Under the pieces are notes generated by a model, which had not been told where the DNA came from, did not search any database, and saw only the letters and a list, made by a program, of their open reading frames with translations. Positions 15,872-23,338 of a stretch of 64,000 nucleotides of DNA are shown one piece after another. The DNA comes from JAFGVL01 sp963662245 (GTDB lineage: Bacteria; Bacteroidota; Bacteroidia; Bacteroidales; Paludibacteraceae). Positions within the stretch are counted from its first letter, which is position 1, and every line of letters begins with the position of its first letter. The translations under genes and the position numbers were made by a program. The stretch is taken from assembly GCA_963662245.2 (NCBI GenBank), contig CAXXVQ010000009.1:742821-806820 (forward strand), given 5' to 3'.

Positions 15872-16885
15872 TTATTGAAATTTTTCTAGTGCTAAAGCAT
15901 TTTTATAATGATTTACAGAACAAAGACTTATTGTGTGTACATTTTCTTTGTTTCGTTTTTTCATTCCCTTTAAGTAATACCTGTCGTAATATGAGAGAGC
16001 TATCAATGCTGTTTCAAAGTAATTTCCCTCAGTCAAATTGTCTAGAGCATTTTTTACATTCAAGCCACCTAGTCGTTGGGCTATTCTTATAATTGCTGCT
16101 GAAAGTTCTTCTTTATCGCAATTGCTGTAATCTTCTATCAAATGTTTGGCGCGTTCTTCTGCCGGGATGTCTAAGAAATAAAGCGGAGCAGAGCGCATTT
16201 GTTGAAAAAAGCCTTGTGGTATTTGAACTCTACCAATAGCAAGACTTTCGTCTTCTACCCAAATTGTTTCATCATGTTTTTGCTTGCGCCATTCGTCAAA
16301 AAGCATGTTTTCAAAATATTCAGTTGTTGGTTGTGGAGCTTGCCCGATTGCTCCAAAAGCAGAACCTTTATGATGTGCTAAACCTTCCAAGTCGATAACT
16401 TGTTTTCCCAGCTTTTCTAGTTCTTTTAAAATGTAAGTTTTTCCGCTTCCGGTATAGCCACCTAGTACTTTCAGTTTAGTTAGAGAGGCAAGGCTATCTA
16501 GCACATGGTTTCTGAATGCTTTGTAGCCTTTGGTGATGACTTTTACATCGGTAAACCCATTCTCTGACAGGTGTTGTGCGAAAGAGCGACTACGCATTCC
16601 TCCCCGCCAACAGTGAACGATAACGGTTCCTGAAGGTGCAAGCTGAAATGATTCAGTGATGAAATCTTGAAGCTTTGGAGTAACATATTTATATCCCAAT
16701 TCAATGGCTGCTTCACGAGATTGCTGTTTGTATACTGTACCTACATGAGCTCTCTCATCATTCGAGAATAACGGTATATTCGTTGCCCCGACAATGTGCC
16801 CACGCTCGAATTCGCCGGGTGAGCGTACATCAATAATGGGTAAATTAAGTTCTAAAGCCTCTTGTATGCTTATTTCGGAAACCAT
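15872..16885 (-). CDS. selU: tRNA 2-selenouridine synthase
   Basis: SelU/MnmH (YbbB) replaces sulfur with selenium in 2-thiouridine at the wobble position of tRNAs for Glu, Lys and Gln, through a geranylated intermediate. The N-terminal rhodanese domain (residues 1-120) has the active Cys in VIVHCWRGGMRSRSFA (about 89-104); the C-terminal P-loop domain has GGYTGSGKT (about 141-149). 337 residues. The gene starts 12 bp after the DEAD-box helicase and ends 8 bp before selD. No selA or selB is in the window, so selenium use here is for tRNA modification as far as can be seen. Confidence 0.95.
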   Translation of the reverse strand: MVSEISIQEALELNLPIIDVRSPGEFERGHIVGATNIPLFSNDERAHVGTVYKQQSREAAIELGYKYVTPKLQDFITESFQLAPSGTVIVHCWRGGMRSRSFAQHLSENGFTDVKVITKGYKAFRNHVLDSLASLTKLKVLGGYTGSGKTYILKELEKLGKQVIDLEGLAHHKGSAFGAIGQAPQPTTEYFENMLFDEWRKQKHDETIWVEDESLAIGRVQIPQGFFQQMRSAPLYFLDIPAEERAKHLIEDYSNCDKEELSAAIIRIAQRLGGLNVKNALDNLTEGNYFETALIALSYYDRYYLKGMKKRNKENVHTISLCSVNHYKNALALEKFQ

Positions 16886-16897
16886 TTCTTGTAATTT

Positions 16898-18040
16898 TTA
16901 ATATCCTTGTAAATCCATTTCGTCTGCCTTGGTTAATGACATCCACAATTTTGCTTTTTTGAGTATTACTTTAAAGTGGTGCATGTCTTCACTTGCTACA
17001 AAAGTGATTGCTTCCCCGGGGTTCTCAGCTCTACCGGTACGGCCAATACGATGAATGAAATCTTTTGGGGAGCGAGGTAGCTCATAGTTGATAACATATG
17101 GTAGAAAGTCAATGTCAATACCACGGGCTAATAAATCTGTAGCCACTAATACACGAGTTTTTCCTGATTTAAATGTGTTTAAGGCCTCAAGTCGTGCTCC
17201 TTGACTACGCTTGCCATGCATGGCTTTTGCTGAAATATGATTTTTACGCAATTTATCAGCAACAAGGTCAGCTTGATAAGCAGAAGACACAAATACCAAC
17301 ACTTGCTGCATTTTGTAGTTCTTGATAAGGTAGCGTAAAAGCGGTCCTTTTTTCTCAGGTTCTACTAAGTAAGCAGACTGGTCAATTAGAATTTCTTCCT
17401 CTTTTTCAGGGAGAATATTTATTACCGTAGGTTTATGTAGTAAAACTCGCTCAATATCTTTTATCTCCGGACTAAGCGTCGCAGAGAAAAGTAAGTTCTG
17501 TCTTTTCTTTGGTAATTGCTGAATGATGCGATCCATCTCGGCCTTGAAGCCCATGTTCATCATTTTATCAGCTTCATCTAATACCAAGGTTTGAACTGAA
17601 TCCAGGTGTACCGCTTTATTGTCTATTAGTTCCAGTAAACGACCAGGAGTTGCTACCAATGCATTTACATTCTGCATCTTTATCATTTGCGGATTGATAG
17701 ATACACCACCATATACGGCTAATGACTTGAACATATAAGGTAGAAACGATGAAAACTGCTGAAATACCTCTTCTACCTGTATAGCCAATTCTCGCGTAGG
17801 TACCAGAACTAGTATAGGTATATGGCGATTAGGTGTAGCTTTGTTATGTTCCAGATTATGTAAAATGGGTAGCACATAACTGGCTGTTTTTCCCGAACCG
17901 GTTTTGGCAATGCCTAGTACATCCTCTTTATTTAGAATAGCTGGGATGGCTTGTTCTTGTATTGGGAATGCTGATTTAAAGCCTTGTTGTTTGAGAGATT
18001 TAAGTAAAAAAGAAGATAATCCTAAGCTGCTAAAAGGCAT
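16898..18040 (-). CDS. DEAD-box RNA helicase
   Basis: ATP-dependent RNA helicase of the RhlE/CsdA type. Helicase motifs in order: Q motif FPIQEQAIPAIL (about 21-32), Walker A AKTGSGKT, PTRELA, TPGRL, DEAD in LVLDEADKM, SAT in LLFSATL, and the C-terminal ATDLLARGIDI and HRIGRTGRAE. 380 residues with almost no basic tail, shorter than most RhlE proteins, so it lacks the extra RNA-binding extension. It is first in a tight run with selU and selD; the link to tRNA or rRNA handling is suggestive only. Confidence 0.93.
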   Translation of the reverse strand: MPFSSLGLSSFLLKSLKQQGFKSAFPIQEQAIPAILNKEDVLGIAKTGSGKTASYVLPILHNLEHNKATPNRHIPILVLVPTRELAIQVEEVFQQFSSFLPYMFKSLAVYGGVSINPQMIKMQNVNALVATPGRLLELIDNKAVHLDSVQTLVLDEADKMMNMGFKAEMDRIIQQLPKKRQNLLFSATLSPEIKDIERVLLHKPTVINILPEKEEEILIDQSAYLVEPEKKGPLLRYLIKNYKMQQVLVFVSSAYQADLVADKLRKNHISAKAMHGKRSQGARLEALNTFKSGKTRVLVATDLLARGIDIDFLPYVINYELPRSPKDFIHRIGRTGRAENPGEAITFVASEDMHHFKVILKKAKLWMSLTKADEMDLQGY

Positions 18041-18194
18041 ATGTTTATTTATTAGTTGTAGTTTACAAAGTTAATTGAATAAGTCAACTGTAGATGTTTT
18101 TGTTAGATGAAAGTATACAATGCTATTTTTATGTTACGAACATTTGTTCAATATTAAATGTAATTAAAGAAGTGAGTTTTTCAAATAAAATTCA

Positions 18195-18224
18195 TTTGGA
18201 TATGAAAAATATATATTACATTTG
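18195..18224 (+). promoter_or_regulatory. Promoter of aromatic amino-acid operon
   Basis: -33 TTTG (18195-18198), 18 bp spacer, -7 TACATTTG (18217-18224). Predicted start near 18230, only about 15 nt before the leader-peptide ATG, as expected for an attenuator. Confidence 0.8.
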
Positions 18225-18244
18225 CATCACTGAAAACAAAATAC

Positions 18245-18304
18245 ATGATTACAACTCGTACATATTACTTCTTTTACTTTTTTTACTTTTACTTCCAAAA
18301 GTGA
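18245..18304 (+). CDS. Tyr/Phe-rich leader peptide
   Basis: A 19-codon ORF, MITTRTYYFFYFFYFYFQK then TGA. Residues 7-17 are an unbroken run of eleven aromatic residues, five Tyr and six Phe, which cannot be chance in front of a prephenate dehydratase gene. It is too small to have a function as a protein; ribosome stalling on the Tyr/Phe codons when charged tRNA is scarce is the expected signal. The ATG is about 15 nt downstream of the predicted transcription start, and the stop codon is 2 nt before the antiterminator arm. Equivalent in role to E. coli pheL but with mixed Tyr/Phe control. Confidence 0.9.
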   Translation: MITTRTYYFFYFFYFYFQK

Positions 18305-18388
18305 GAGCGGGATGTGTTATGTAATTTTTAAGATGAAAAATAACTAAAATACAATATAAAGTCCCGCTGTTTAGGCGGGATTTTTTTT
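18305..18388 (+). promoter_or_regulatory. Transcription attenuator of the aromatic operon
   Basis: Terminator stem TCCCGC (18362-18367) / GCGGGA (18375-18380) plus eight T. An identical GCGGGA at 18307-18312 can pair with the same TCCCGC to form an antiterminator. A third hairpin, ACTTTT with AAAAGT (near 18286-18303), lies at the end of the leader ORF. A ribosome that finishes the leader covers 18307-18312, so the terminator forms; one stalled on the aromatic codons leaves it free, so the operon is read. Confidence 0.85.
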
Positions 18389-18397
18389 GTTTTATAT

Positions 18398-19246
18398 ATG
18401 CTTATGAGAAAAGTTGCCATACAAGGGTTTGCTGGTTCGTATCACGACATGGCTGCACGAATATATTTTGGAGGAGAGGAGCTTGATGTAATTGAATGTT
18501 CTAGCTTTAGAGGATTGTTTGATACCGTAAAAGCTGACCCTAAGGTAATTGGTATTTGTGCCATTGAAAATACAATTGCAGGAAGCTTATTGCCCAACTA
18601 TGATTTGATTCGTAACAGTGGATTGCAAATTGTGGGCGAACAAAAGCTAAGAATTAAACACAGTATTTGTGCTTTGCCCGGACAAAAGATTGAAGAATTA
18701 AAAGAAGTGCATTCTCATCCGATTGCTTTAATGCAATGTGGTGATTTTTTAGATGCTCATCGTAATTTGAAAGTTATTGAGAATGAAGATACTGCCGGTG
18801 CAGCTAAAATGATTGCTGAGAACCATATGATTGGTGCAGCTGCAATTTGTAATGTTTTGGCTGCAGAGCTTCATGGAATGCAAGTGTTGGCTGAAGGGAT
18901 AGAAACTAATAAACGCAATTTTACCCGCTTTTTAATTCTGACTACAGAAGACCAAAAAGCTGAATTGCAAAAAGGTAAGAAAAAGGATAAGGCTTCTTTA
19001 GTGTTTGCCACACCTCATGAGTCTGGAGCTTTGTCAAAAGTATTGTCAATACTATCATTTTATAATATAAGTTTGACTAAAATTCAGTCATTACCAATTA
19101 TTGGAAAAGAGTGGGAATATCAATTTTATATTGATTTGTGTTATGATGATTACGAACGATATCGTCAGTCAATTGATGCAATAGTCCCATTAACACACGA
19201 TTTGCAGATTTTGGGTGAATACGAAGAAGGATTACAGACAGTGTGA
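18398..19246 (+). CDS. pheA: Prephenate dehydratase
   Basis: Converts prephenate to phenylpyruvate, the committed step to phenylalanine. The PDT domain (residues 1-180) has IQGFAGSYHDMAA, the conserved IENTIAGS-type segment (CAIENTIAGSLLPNYDL, about 66-82) and NFTRFLIL with the catalytic Thr-Arg-Phe triplet. A C-terminal ACT domain (about 200-275: ESGALSKVLSILSFYNISLTKIQS in part) should bind phenylalanine for feedback inhibition. No chorismate mutase domain is fused; that activity is on the DAHP synthase gene downstream. ATG at 18398 or 18404 are both possible. Expression is controlled by the attenuator upstream. Confidence 0.95.
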   Translation: MLMRKVAIQGFAGSYHDMAARIYFGGEELDVIECSSFRGLFDTVKADPKVIGICAIENTIAGSLLPNYDLIRNSGLQIVGEQKLRIKHSICALPGQKIEELKEVHSHPIALMQCGDFLDAHRNLKVIENEDTAGAAKMIAENHMIGAAAICNVLAAELHGMQVLAEGIETNKRNFTRFLILTTEDQKAELQKGKKKDKASLVFATPHESGALSKVLSILSFYNISLTKIQSLPIIGKEWEYQFYIDLCYDDYERYRQSIDAIVPLTHDLQILGEYEEGLQTV

Positions 19247-19322
19247 CTTCGGCTACGCTCAGTCACCGGAAAATCTTAGCCTAATCAGAGCTCGTTGAGT
19301 GAGCGTAGTCGAACTCAACAAA
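19244..19322. repeat. Palindromic intergenic repeat after pheA
   Basis: TTCGGCTACGCTCA (about 19248-19261) is inverted as TGAGCGTAGTCGAA (about 19301-19314) with one mismatch. A related pair occurs at 26127-26176. It starts at the pheA stop codon and fills the gap to the aminotransferase gene. Confidence 0.65.
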
Positions 19323-19347
19323 ACTTACAACAAATAAACAATAAAAT

Positions 19348-20520
19348 ATGTCAACTCTAAATATCAAACCGGCCGAGCGTTTAAACTCGGTGTCAGAATA
19401 CTATTTTTCTAAAAAATTGAAAGAGATTGCTCAGTTAAATGCTGAGGGGAAAAATATTATTAGTTTAGGAATCGGAAGTCCGGATATGCCACCATCAGAA
19501 GAGACGATAGTGGCATTGTGTGAAGATGCAAAAAAAGCTGATGCACACGGATATCAAAGCTATGTGGGTATTCCTGCATTGCGCAATGCTTTTGCTGAAT
19601 TCTATCAAAAATGGTTTGGTGTGAGTTTGAACGCAAATACTGAAATTCAGCCTTTGATGGGCTCGAAGGAGGGAATTATGCATATCTCTATGGCATTCTT
19701 AAATGCAGGTGATGGTGTGTTAGTCCCAAATCCGGGTTACCCAACATACATGGCTGTGAGTAATTTGGTGCAAGCGAAAGTGATGACTTATGACTTAGAT
19801 GAGAATAACGGATGGCAGCCGGATTTTGAGACTTTGGAGAAGATGGACTTAAGCAGCGTTAAGCTGATGTGGGTAAATTATCCAAACATGCCTACCGGAG
19901 CTTCTGCTACTCATGAGTTGTTTCAGCAGTTAGTGGCTTTTGGAAAAAAACACAATATCGTTATCGTGAATGATAATCCATATAGCTTTATCCTGAATGA
20001 AGATCGCTTAAGTATTCTTGCTGTTGATGGAGCAAAAGATATCTGTATCGAGTTGAATTCCATGAGTAAGTCGCACAATATGTCGGGTTGGCGTATGGGT
20101 GTTTTAGCCTCAAACGCACAATTTATTGAATGGATTCTTCGCGTAAAAAGTAATATGGATAGTGGAATGTTCCGCCCAATGCAAATGGCTGCTGTAGCTG
20201 CCTTGAATAATTCAGAAGAATGGCATAAGGCAATGAATATTGAGCTGTATGCAAAACGCCGAGCACTTGCCGGAGCTATTATGGATAAATTGGGTTGCAC
20301 ATATGACCCAAAACAAGTGGGAATGTTTCTTTGGGGACGGATTCCTGATTCATACGGAGATTGTGGCGAAGTAGCAGATAAGGTATTGTATGATGCAAAT
20401 GTATTTATTACGCCAGGATTTATTTTCGGTGATAAAGGAAAGCGTTACATCCGCATCTCTCTTTGTGCCAATGAAGATACATTGCAAAAAGCATTAGATA
20501 GAATTAGTCAGATTTTTTAG
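19348..20520 (+). CDS. Class I PLP aminotransferase, probably aromatic
   Basis: Pyridoxal-phosphate aminotransferase of fold type I (aspartate/aromatic aminotransferase or LL-DAP aminotransferase-like). Visible are GIGSPDMPPSEET near the start, the NPGYPTY segment (about 130), NYPNMPTGA (about 176-184), the PLP lysine in SMSKSHNMSGWRMG (about 237-250) and the C-terminal RISLC. 390 residues. Its place between prephenate dehydratase and DAHP synthase argues for transamination of phenylpyruvate and 4-hydroxyphenylpyruvate, which is inference from context. Confidence 0.85.
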   Translation: MSTLNIKPAERLNSVSEYYFSKKLKEIAQLNAEGKNIISLGIGSPDMPPSEETIVALCEDAKKADAHGYQSYVGIPALRNAFAEFYQKWFGVSLNANTEIQPLMGSKEGIMHISMAFLNAGDGVLVPNPGYPTYMAVSNLVQAKVMTYDLDENNGWQPDFETLEKMDLSSVKLMWVNYPNMPTGASATHELFQQLVAFGKKHNIVIVNDNPYSFILNEDRLSILAVDGAKDICIELNSMSKSHNMSGWRMGVLASNAQFIEWILRVKSNMDSGMFRPMQMAAVAALNNSEEWHKAMNIELYAKRRALAGAIMDKLGCTYDPKQVGMFLWGRIPDSYGDCGEVADKVLYDANVFITPGFIFGDKGKRYIRISLCANEDTLQKALDRISQIF

Positions 20521-20640
20521 ATATTAGCCTGCGGCGATAGTAAGATATTTGTCCTTCGGACGGTATTTAGTATCGGCGAAGCCAAATATCATGAAATTAA
20601 TATCGCGCCTGAAGGGCGCAAATATCAGATAAATAACCAT
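20521..20640. repeat. REP-like hairpins after the aminotransferase gene
   Basis: GTCCTTCGGAC (20551-20561) and GCGCCTGAAGGGCGC (20605-20619) are hairpins set in related ATATTTG/AAATAT contexts, with GCGGCGATA and TATCGGCG between. No ORF and no T-run, so probably repeats and not a terminator. Confidence 0.6.
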
Positions 20641-20657
20641 ATAAACAATATAAAATC

Positions 20658-21725
20658 ATGGAATTAGAATTAGAGCCATTAGTATTGCCTGGTCTTACAA
20701 CAGATCGTCCAATGCTTATTGCAGGTCCTTGTAGTGCAGAGACTGAAGAACAAGTTATGGATACTGCTCGTCAATTAGCAGAAAATGGGGTTAAAGTTTT
20801 CCGAGCGGGAATCTGGAAGCCTCGCACAAAACCAGGTGGTTTTGAAGGTGTTGGTGTTGAAGGTCTTGCTTGGTTGAAGAAAGTGAAAGCAGAAACAGGA
20901 ATGTATGTTGCTACTGAGGTTGCAACAGCAAAACATGTTTATGAAGCTTTGAAATATGGTGTTGATTTATTGTGGATTGGTGCTCGTACTACAGCGAATC
21001 CGTTTGCGGTACAAGAAGTTGCTGATGCACTTCAAGGAGTCGATATTCCTGTATTAATTAAAAATCCGGTTAATCCAGATCTTGAATTGTGGATTGGAGC
21101 TGTAGAGCGTGTTTATAATGCAGGTATCCGTAAAATTGGTGTTATTCACCGCGGATTTAGCTCATATGATAAAAAAATCTACCGTAACTTGCCACAATGG
21201 CATTTACCTGTAGAGTTGAAGCGTCGTTACCCTAATTTGCCTATTTTCTGTGACCCTAGTCATATTGGTGGTAAGCGTGAATTGATTCAACCACTTTCTC
21301 AACAAGCAATGGATTTGCAGTTTGAAGGTTTGATTATTGAAACTCATTGTAATCCTGATTGTGCATGGAGTGATGCTTCTCAACAAGTGACTCCTTCAGT
21401 TTTGAAAGAAATTATGAGTAACCTGGTTATTCGTGATATGGCTCAAAGTACAGAAAGTTTAGATGACTTGCGTAAACAAATTGATGAGCTTGATGATAAG
21501 ATTCTTGAGTTACTAGCTTTGCGTATGCGTGTTTCTGATGAGATAGGGGTGTACAAAAAAGAGCATAATGTGACTATCTTGCAAGCGTCTCGTTATGAGG
21601 AGATTGTAAATAGAGGAGTTGAAGTAGGAGCTAAACTAGGGATGAGTGAGGCTTTCATGCGCGTGTTTATTGAAGCAGTGCATGAAGAATCTATCCGTAG
21701 ACAAATGGAAATTATCAATAAGTAA
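20658..21725 (+). CDS. Bifunctional DAHP synthase / chorismate mutase
   Basis: First step of the shikimate pathway fused to chorismate mutase. Residues 1-250 form the DAHP synthase domain: IAGPCSAETEEQ (about 21-32), GIWKPRTKPGGFEG, GARTTANPF, LIKNPVNPD and FCDPSHIGGKR. Residues 268-355 form an AroQ-type chorismate mutase: DDLRKQIDELDDKILELLALR and the C-terminal VHEESIRRQ helix. This order (synthase first, mutase last) is the Bacteroidota arrangement, where the mutase domain also gives feedback control by prephenate in characterised relatives. It supplies the mutase missing from the pheA and tyrA products here. Confidence 0.95.
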   Translation: MELELEPLVLPGLTTDRPMLIAGPCSAETEEQVMDTARQLAENGVKVFRAGIWKPRTKPGGFEGVGVEGLAWLKKVKAETGMYVATEVATAKHVYEALKYGVDLLWIGARTTANPFAVQEVADALQGVDIPVLIKNPVNPDLELWIGAVERVYNAGIRKIGVIHRGFSSYDKKIYRNLPQWHLPVELKRRYPNLPIFCDPSHIGGKRELIQPLSQQAMDLQFEGLIIETHCNPDCAWSDASQQVTPSVLKEIMSNLVIRDMAQSTESLDDLRKQIDELDDKILELLALRMRVSDEIGVYKKEHNVTILQASRYEEIVNRGVEVGAKLGMSEAFMRVFIEAVHEESIRRQMEIINK

Positions 21726-21790
21726 TGTGATTAATGTGCCAATTAGAATAATTAGTTAATTGGCATATTATTCTTATTATTCACATTAGA
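21726..21790. repeat. Inverted repeat between DAHP synthase and tyrA
   Basis: TGCCAATTA (about 21736-21744) pairs with TAATTGGCA (about 21756-21764), and outer TGTGATTAATGTG / CACATTAGAGATTA flank it. No long T-run follows, so read-through into tyrA is likely. Confidence 0.5.
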
Positions 21791-21794
21791 GATT

Positions 21795-22568
21795 ATGAAA
21801 ATATTAGTTCTTGGTGCCGGTAAGATGGGTACCTTTATGACAGATGCTTTGTGCTTGACTCACGAAGTGGCATTATTTGATGTTGATGCTTCTCGTTTGC
21901 GTTTTGTATTTAATACGCAAAGATTAAGTAAGCTGGAAGAAATTAAGGCTTTTGAACCTGAGATGGTTATCAATGCAACAACATTGAAGTACACGATTTC
22001 TGCTTTTGAGATGGTGATGCCATACTTGCCAGATAATTGTATCTTGTCTGATATCGCTTCAGTTAAGACTGCATTGCCTGAGTTTTATAAAAAGTCAGGT
22101 AAACGCTTTGTGTCTACTCACCCGATGTTTGGGCCAACATTTGCCAATTTGGGGAATCTGAGCTCACAGAATACAATTATCATTAAAGAATCTGATGAGG
22201 AAGGAAAAGCGTTTTTCCATGAATTCTATGCTTCTTTAGGACTAAATATTTTCGAATACACATTCCTTGAGCATGATGAAACAATTGCTTACTCATTGTC
22301 TATCCCGTTTGCATCAACACTTGTGTTTGCTTCAGTGATGAAGCAGCAAGAAGCACCTGGAACGACTTTTAAAAAGCATATGGATATTGCTCGCGGGCTT
22401 TTGTCGGAGGATGATTACTTGCTTTCTGAGATTTTGTTTAATCCATTTACATCAGGTCAAGTGGAGCAGATTAGAGAGCAGTTAGCCGATTTGCTTGAAA
22501 TCATCAAAGAAAAGGATACGCAGAAGATGCAAGCCTTTTTAGAAAAGGTTAGAGAGAATATTAAATAA
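21795..22568 (+). CDS. tyrA: Prephenate dehydrogenase
   Basis: NAD(P)-dependent oxidative decarboxylation of prephenate to 4-hydroxyphenylpyruvate, the tyrosine branch. The Rossmann motif VLGAGKMG (about 4-11) and the conserved STHPMFGP (about 110-117, with the His that binds substrate) are clear. At 257 residues it is a minimal form, with no ACT or mutase domain, so feedback control must come from the attenuator or other enzymes. It is last in the operon and is closed by the terminator at 22578-22614. Confidence 0.93.
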   Translation: MKILVLGAGKMGTFMTDALCLTHEVALFDVDASRLRFVFNTQRLSKLEEIKAFEPEMVINATTLKYTISAFEMVMPYLPDNCILSDIASVKTALPEFYKKSGKRFVSTHPMFGPTFANLGNLSSQNTIIIKESDEEGKAFFHEFYASLGLNIFEYTFLEHDETIAYSLSIPFASTLVFASVMKQQEAPGTTFKKHMDIARGLLSEDDYLLSEILFNPFTSGQVEQIREQLADLLEIIKEKDTQKMQAFLEKVRENIK

Positions 22569-22577
22569 TAAGCTCAT

Positions 22578-22614
22578 AAAAAATCCCGAAGGAAATACCT
22601 TCGGGATTTTTTTA
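22578..22614. terminator. Terminator after tyrA (bidirectional)
   Basis: Stem AAATCCCGAAGG (22581-22592) / CCTTCGGGATTT (22598-22609), 5 nt loop, T-run on both strands. It ends the aromatic operon and the convergent DUF2007 gene. Confidence 0.92.
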
Positions 22615-22851
22615 TTCTGTAGGAGTTAAGTAGCCTCCTTCAATAAGCAGGTTAATTGCTTTATTTACCTGTTCATCAGGCACCAGCATTTTTACACCAC
22701 CAATGGCGTTTGAGTAAAAATTGAATACCTGAGTTGTCATTTCATCTTGAAGAAAAACTTCAATTCCTTCCGATTCTAAATATGCCTTAGCTGTATAGGC
22801 TTCTTGTGGGAAGGTAAAAACCATTATTCTTTTCCAATCGCTCATAAGCAT
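22612..22851 (-). CDS. DUF2007 (putative signal-transducing) protein
   Basis: 79-residue protein of the DUF2007 family, small alpha/beta domains related to the P-II-like ferredoxin fold and of unknown role. The typical outline is here: MVFTFPQEAYTAKAYLESEG, then VFLQDE, then GGVKMLVPDEQVNKAINLL. Starts at 22851 (MLMSDWKR) or 22845 (MSDWKR); the second fits the family better. It is short, has no membrane segment, and its neighbours give no functional hint. Confidence 0.8.
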   Translation of the reverse strand: MLMSDWKRIMVFTFPQEAYTAKAYLESEGIEVFLQDEMTTQVFNFYSNAIGGVKMLVPDEQVNKAINLLIEGGYLTPTE

Positions 22852-22875
22852 TGTTTTTTATGATTATAAAAATAA

Positions 22876-22914
22876 TAAAAAAAGCCCTGCCAATTTTACT
22901 TAGCAAGACTTTTT
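22876..22914 (-). terminator. Terminator after the rhodanese gene
   Basis: Minus-strand stem AAAAGTCTTGC / GGCAGGGCTTTT with G-U pairs and a following T-run, 30 bp after the rhodanese stop codon. Confidence 0.75.
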
Positions 22915-22946
22915 AAAAGAAACCCACACTTATTATTTTTTAAATC

Positions 22947-23258
22947 TTAGTTCTGACAATATTTTCTTAAAGAAGACCAGCCACCGCCATTATAAACTTC
23001 AAAACCATTTTGTTCAAGAATGCCTTTTGCCATTGAACTTCTTGCACCTGAAGCACAACAAGTAATTACAGGTTTGTTTTTGTTTAACTTTTTAATGTTG
23101 GCAGCCAGTTTGTCAAGCGGAATATTTACCGAATCTTTAATATGACCAAATTTGTACTCATCTTTTGTTCTCACATCTAATATAGTAGCTCCATTTGCTA
23201 CTAATTCCTCAAAATTTGCAGTTGCGCCACCCATTAGGCTGCTTAAAAATCCGAACAT
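22947..23258 (-). CDS. Single-domain rhodanese-like sulfurtransferase
   Basis: Small rhodanese-fold protein that could carry persulfide sulfur. The active-site loop ITCCASGARSSMAKG (about 64-78 of the chosen form) has the catalytic Cys followed by a CxxGxR-type loop. The start is taken at ATG 23258 (MFGFLSSLMGG); the longer frame to 23330 lies over the promoter and operator and is unlikely to be translated. 103 residues. The N-terminal FGFLSSLMGG is hydrophobic but short. The adjacent Crp/Fnr gene and the site at 23323-23338 suggest direct control by that regulator. Confidence 0.88.
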   Translation of the reverse strand: MFGFLSSLMGGATANFEELVANGATILDVRTKDEYKFGHIKDSVNIPLDKLAANIKKLNKNKPVITCCASGARSSMAKGILEQNGFEVYNGGGWSSLRKYCQN

Positions 23259-23292
23259 AATGTAAATTGTTTTTATAGTTGTTTTATGAATA

Positions 23293-23338
23293 CAAATATA
23301 AAACAGAGGGGAGGGGATAGTTGGTGACAAAAGTCACA
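23293..23338 (-). promoter_or_regulatory. Crp/Fnr-type operator and -7 box before the rhodanese gene
   Basis: Minus strand: TGTGACTTTTGTCACC (23338-23323) matches the TGTGA-N6-TCACA half-site pattern with one mismatch. The -7 box TATATTTG is at 23300-23293. With a start near 23287 the operator centre falls about 43 bp upstream, the class II activator position. No -33 TTTG is found at the right spacing, as expected for an activator-dependent promoter. Confidence 0.7.

Noticed and set aside
18094..18324. 76-codon ORF overlapping the aromatic leader
   Set aside because: Its frame differs from the Tyr/Phe leader, spans the promoter, and has no coding character; the 19-codon leader explains the region.
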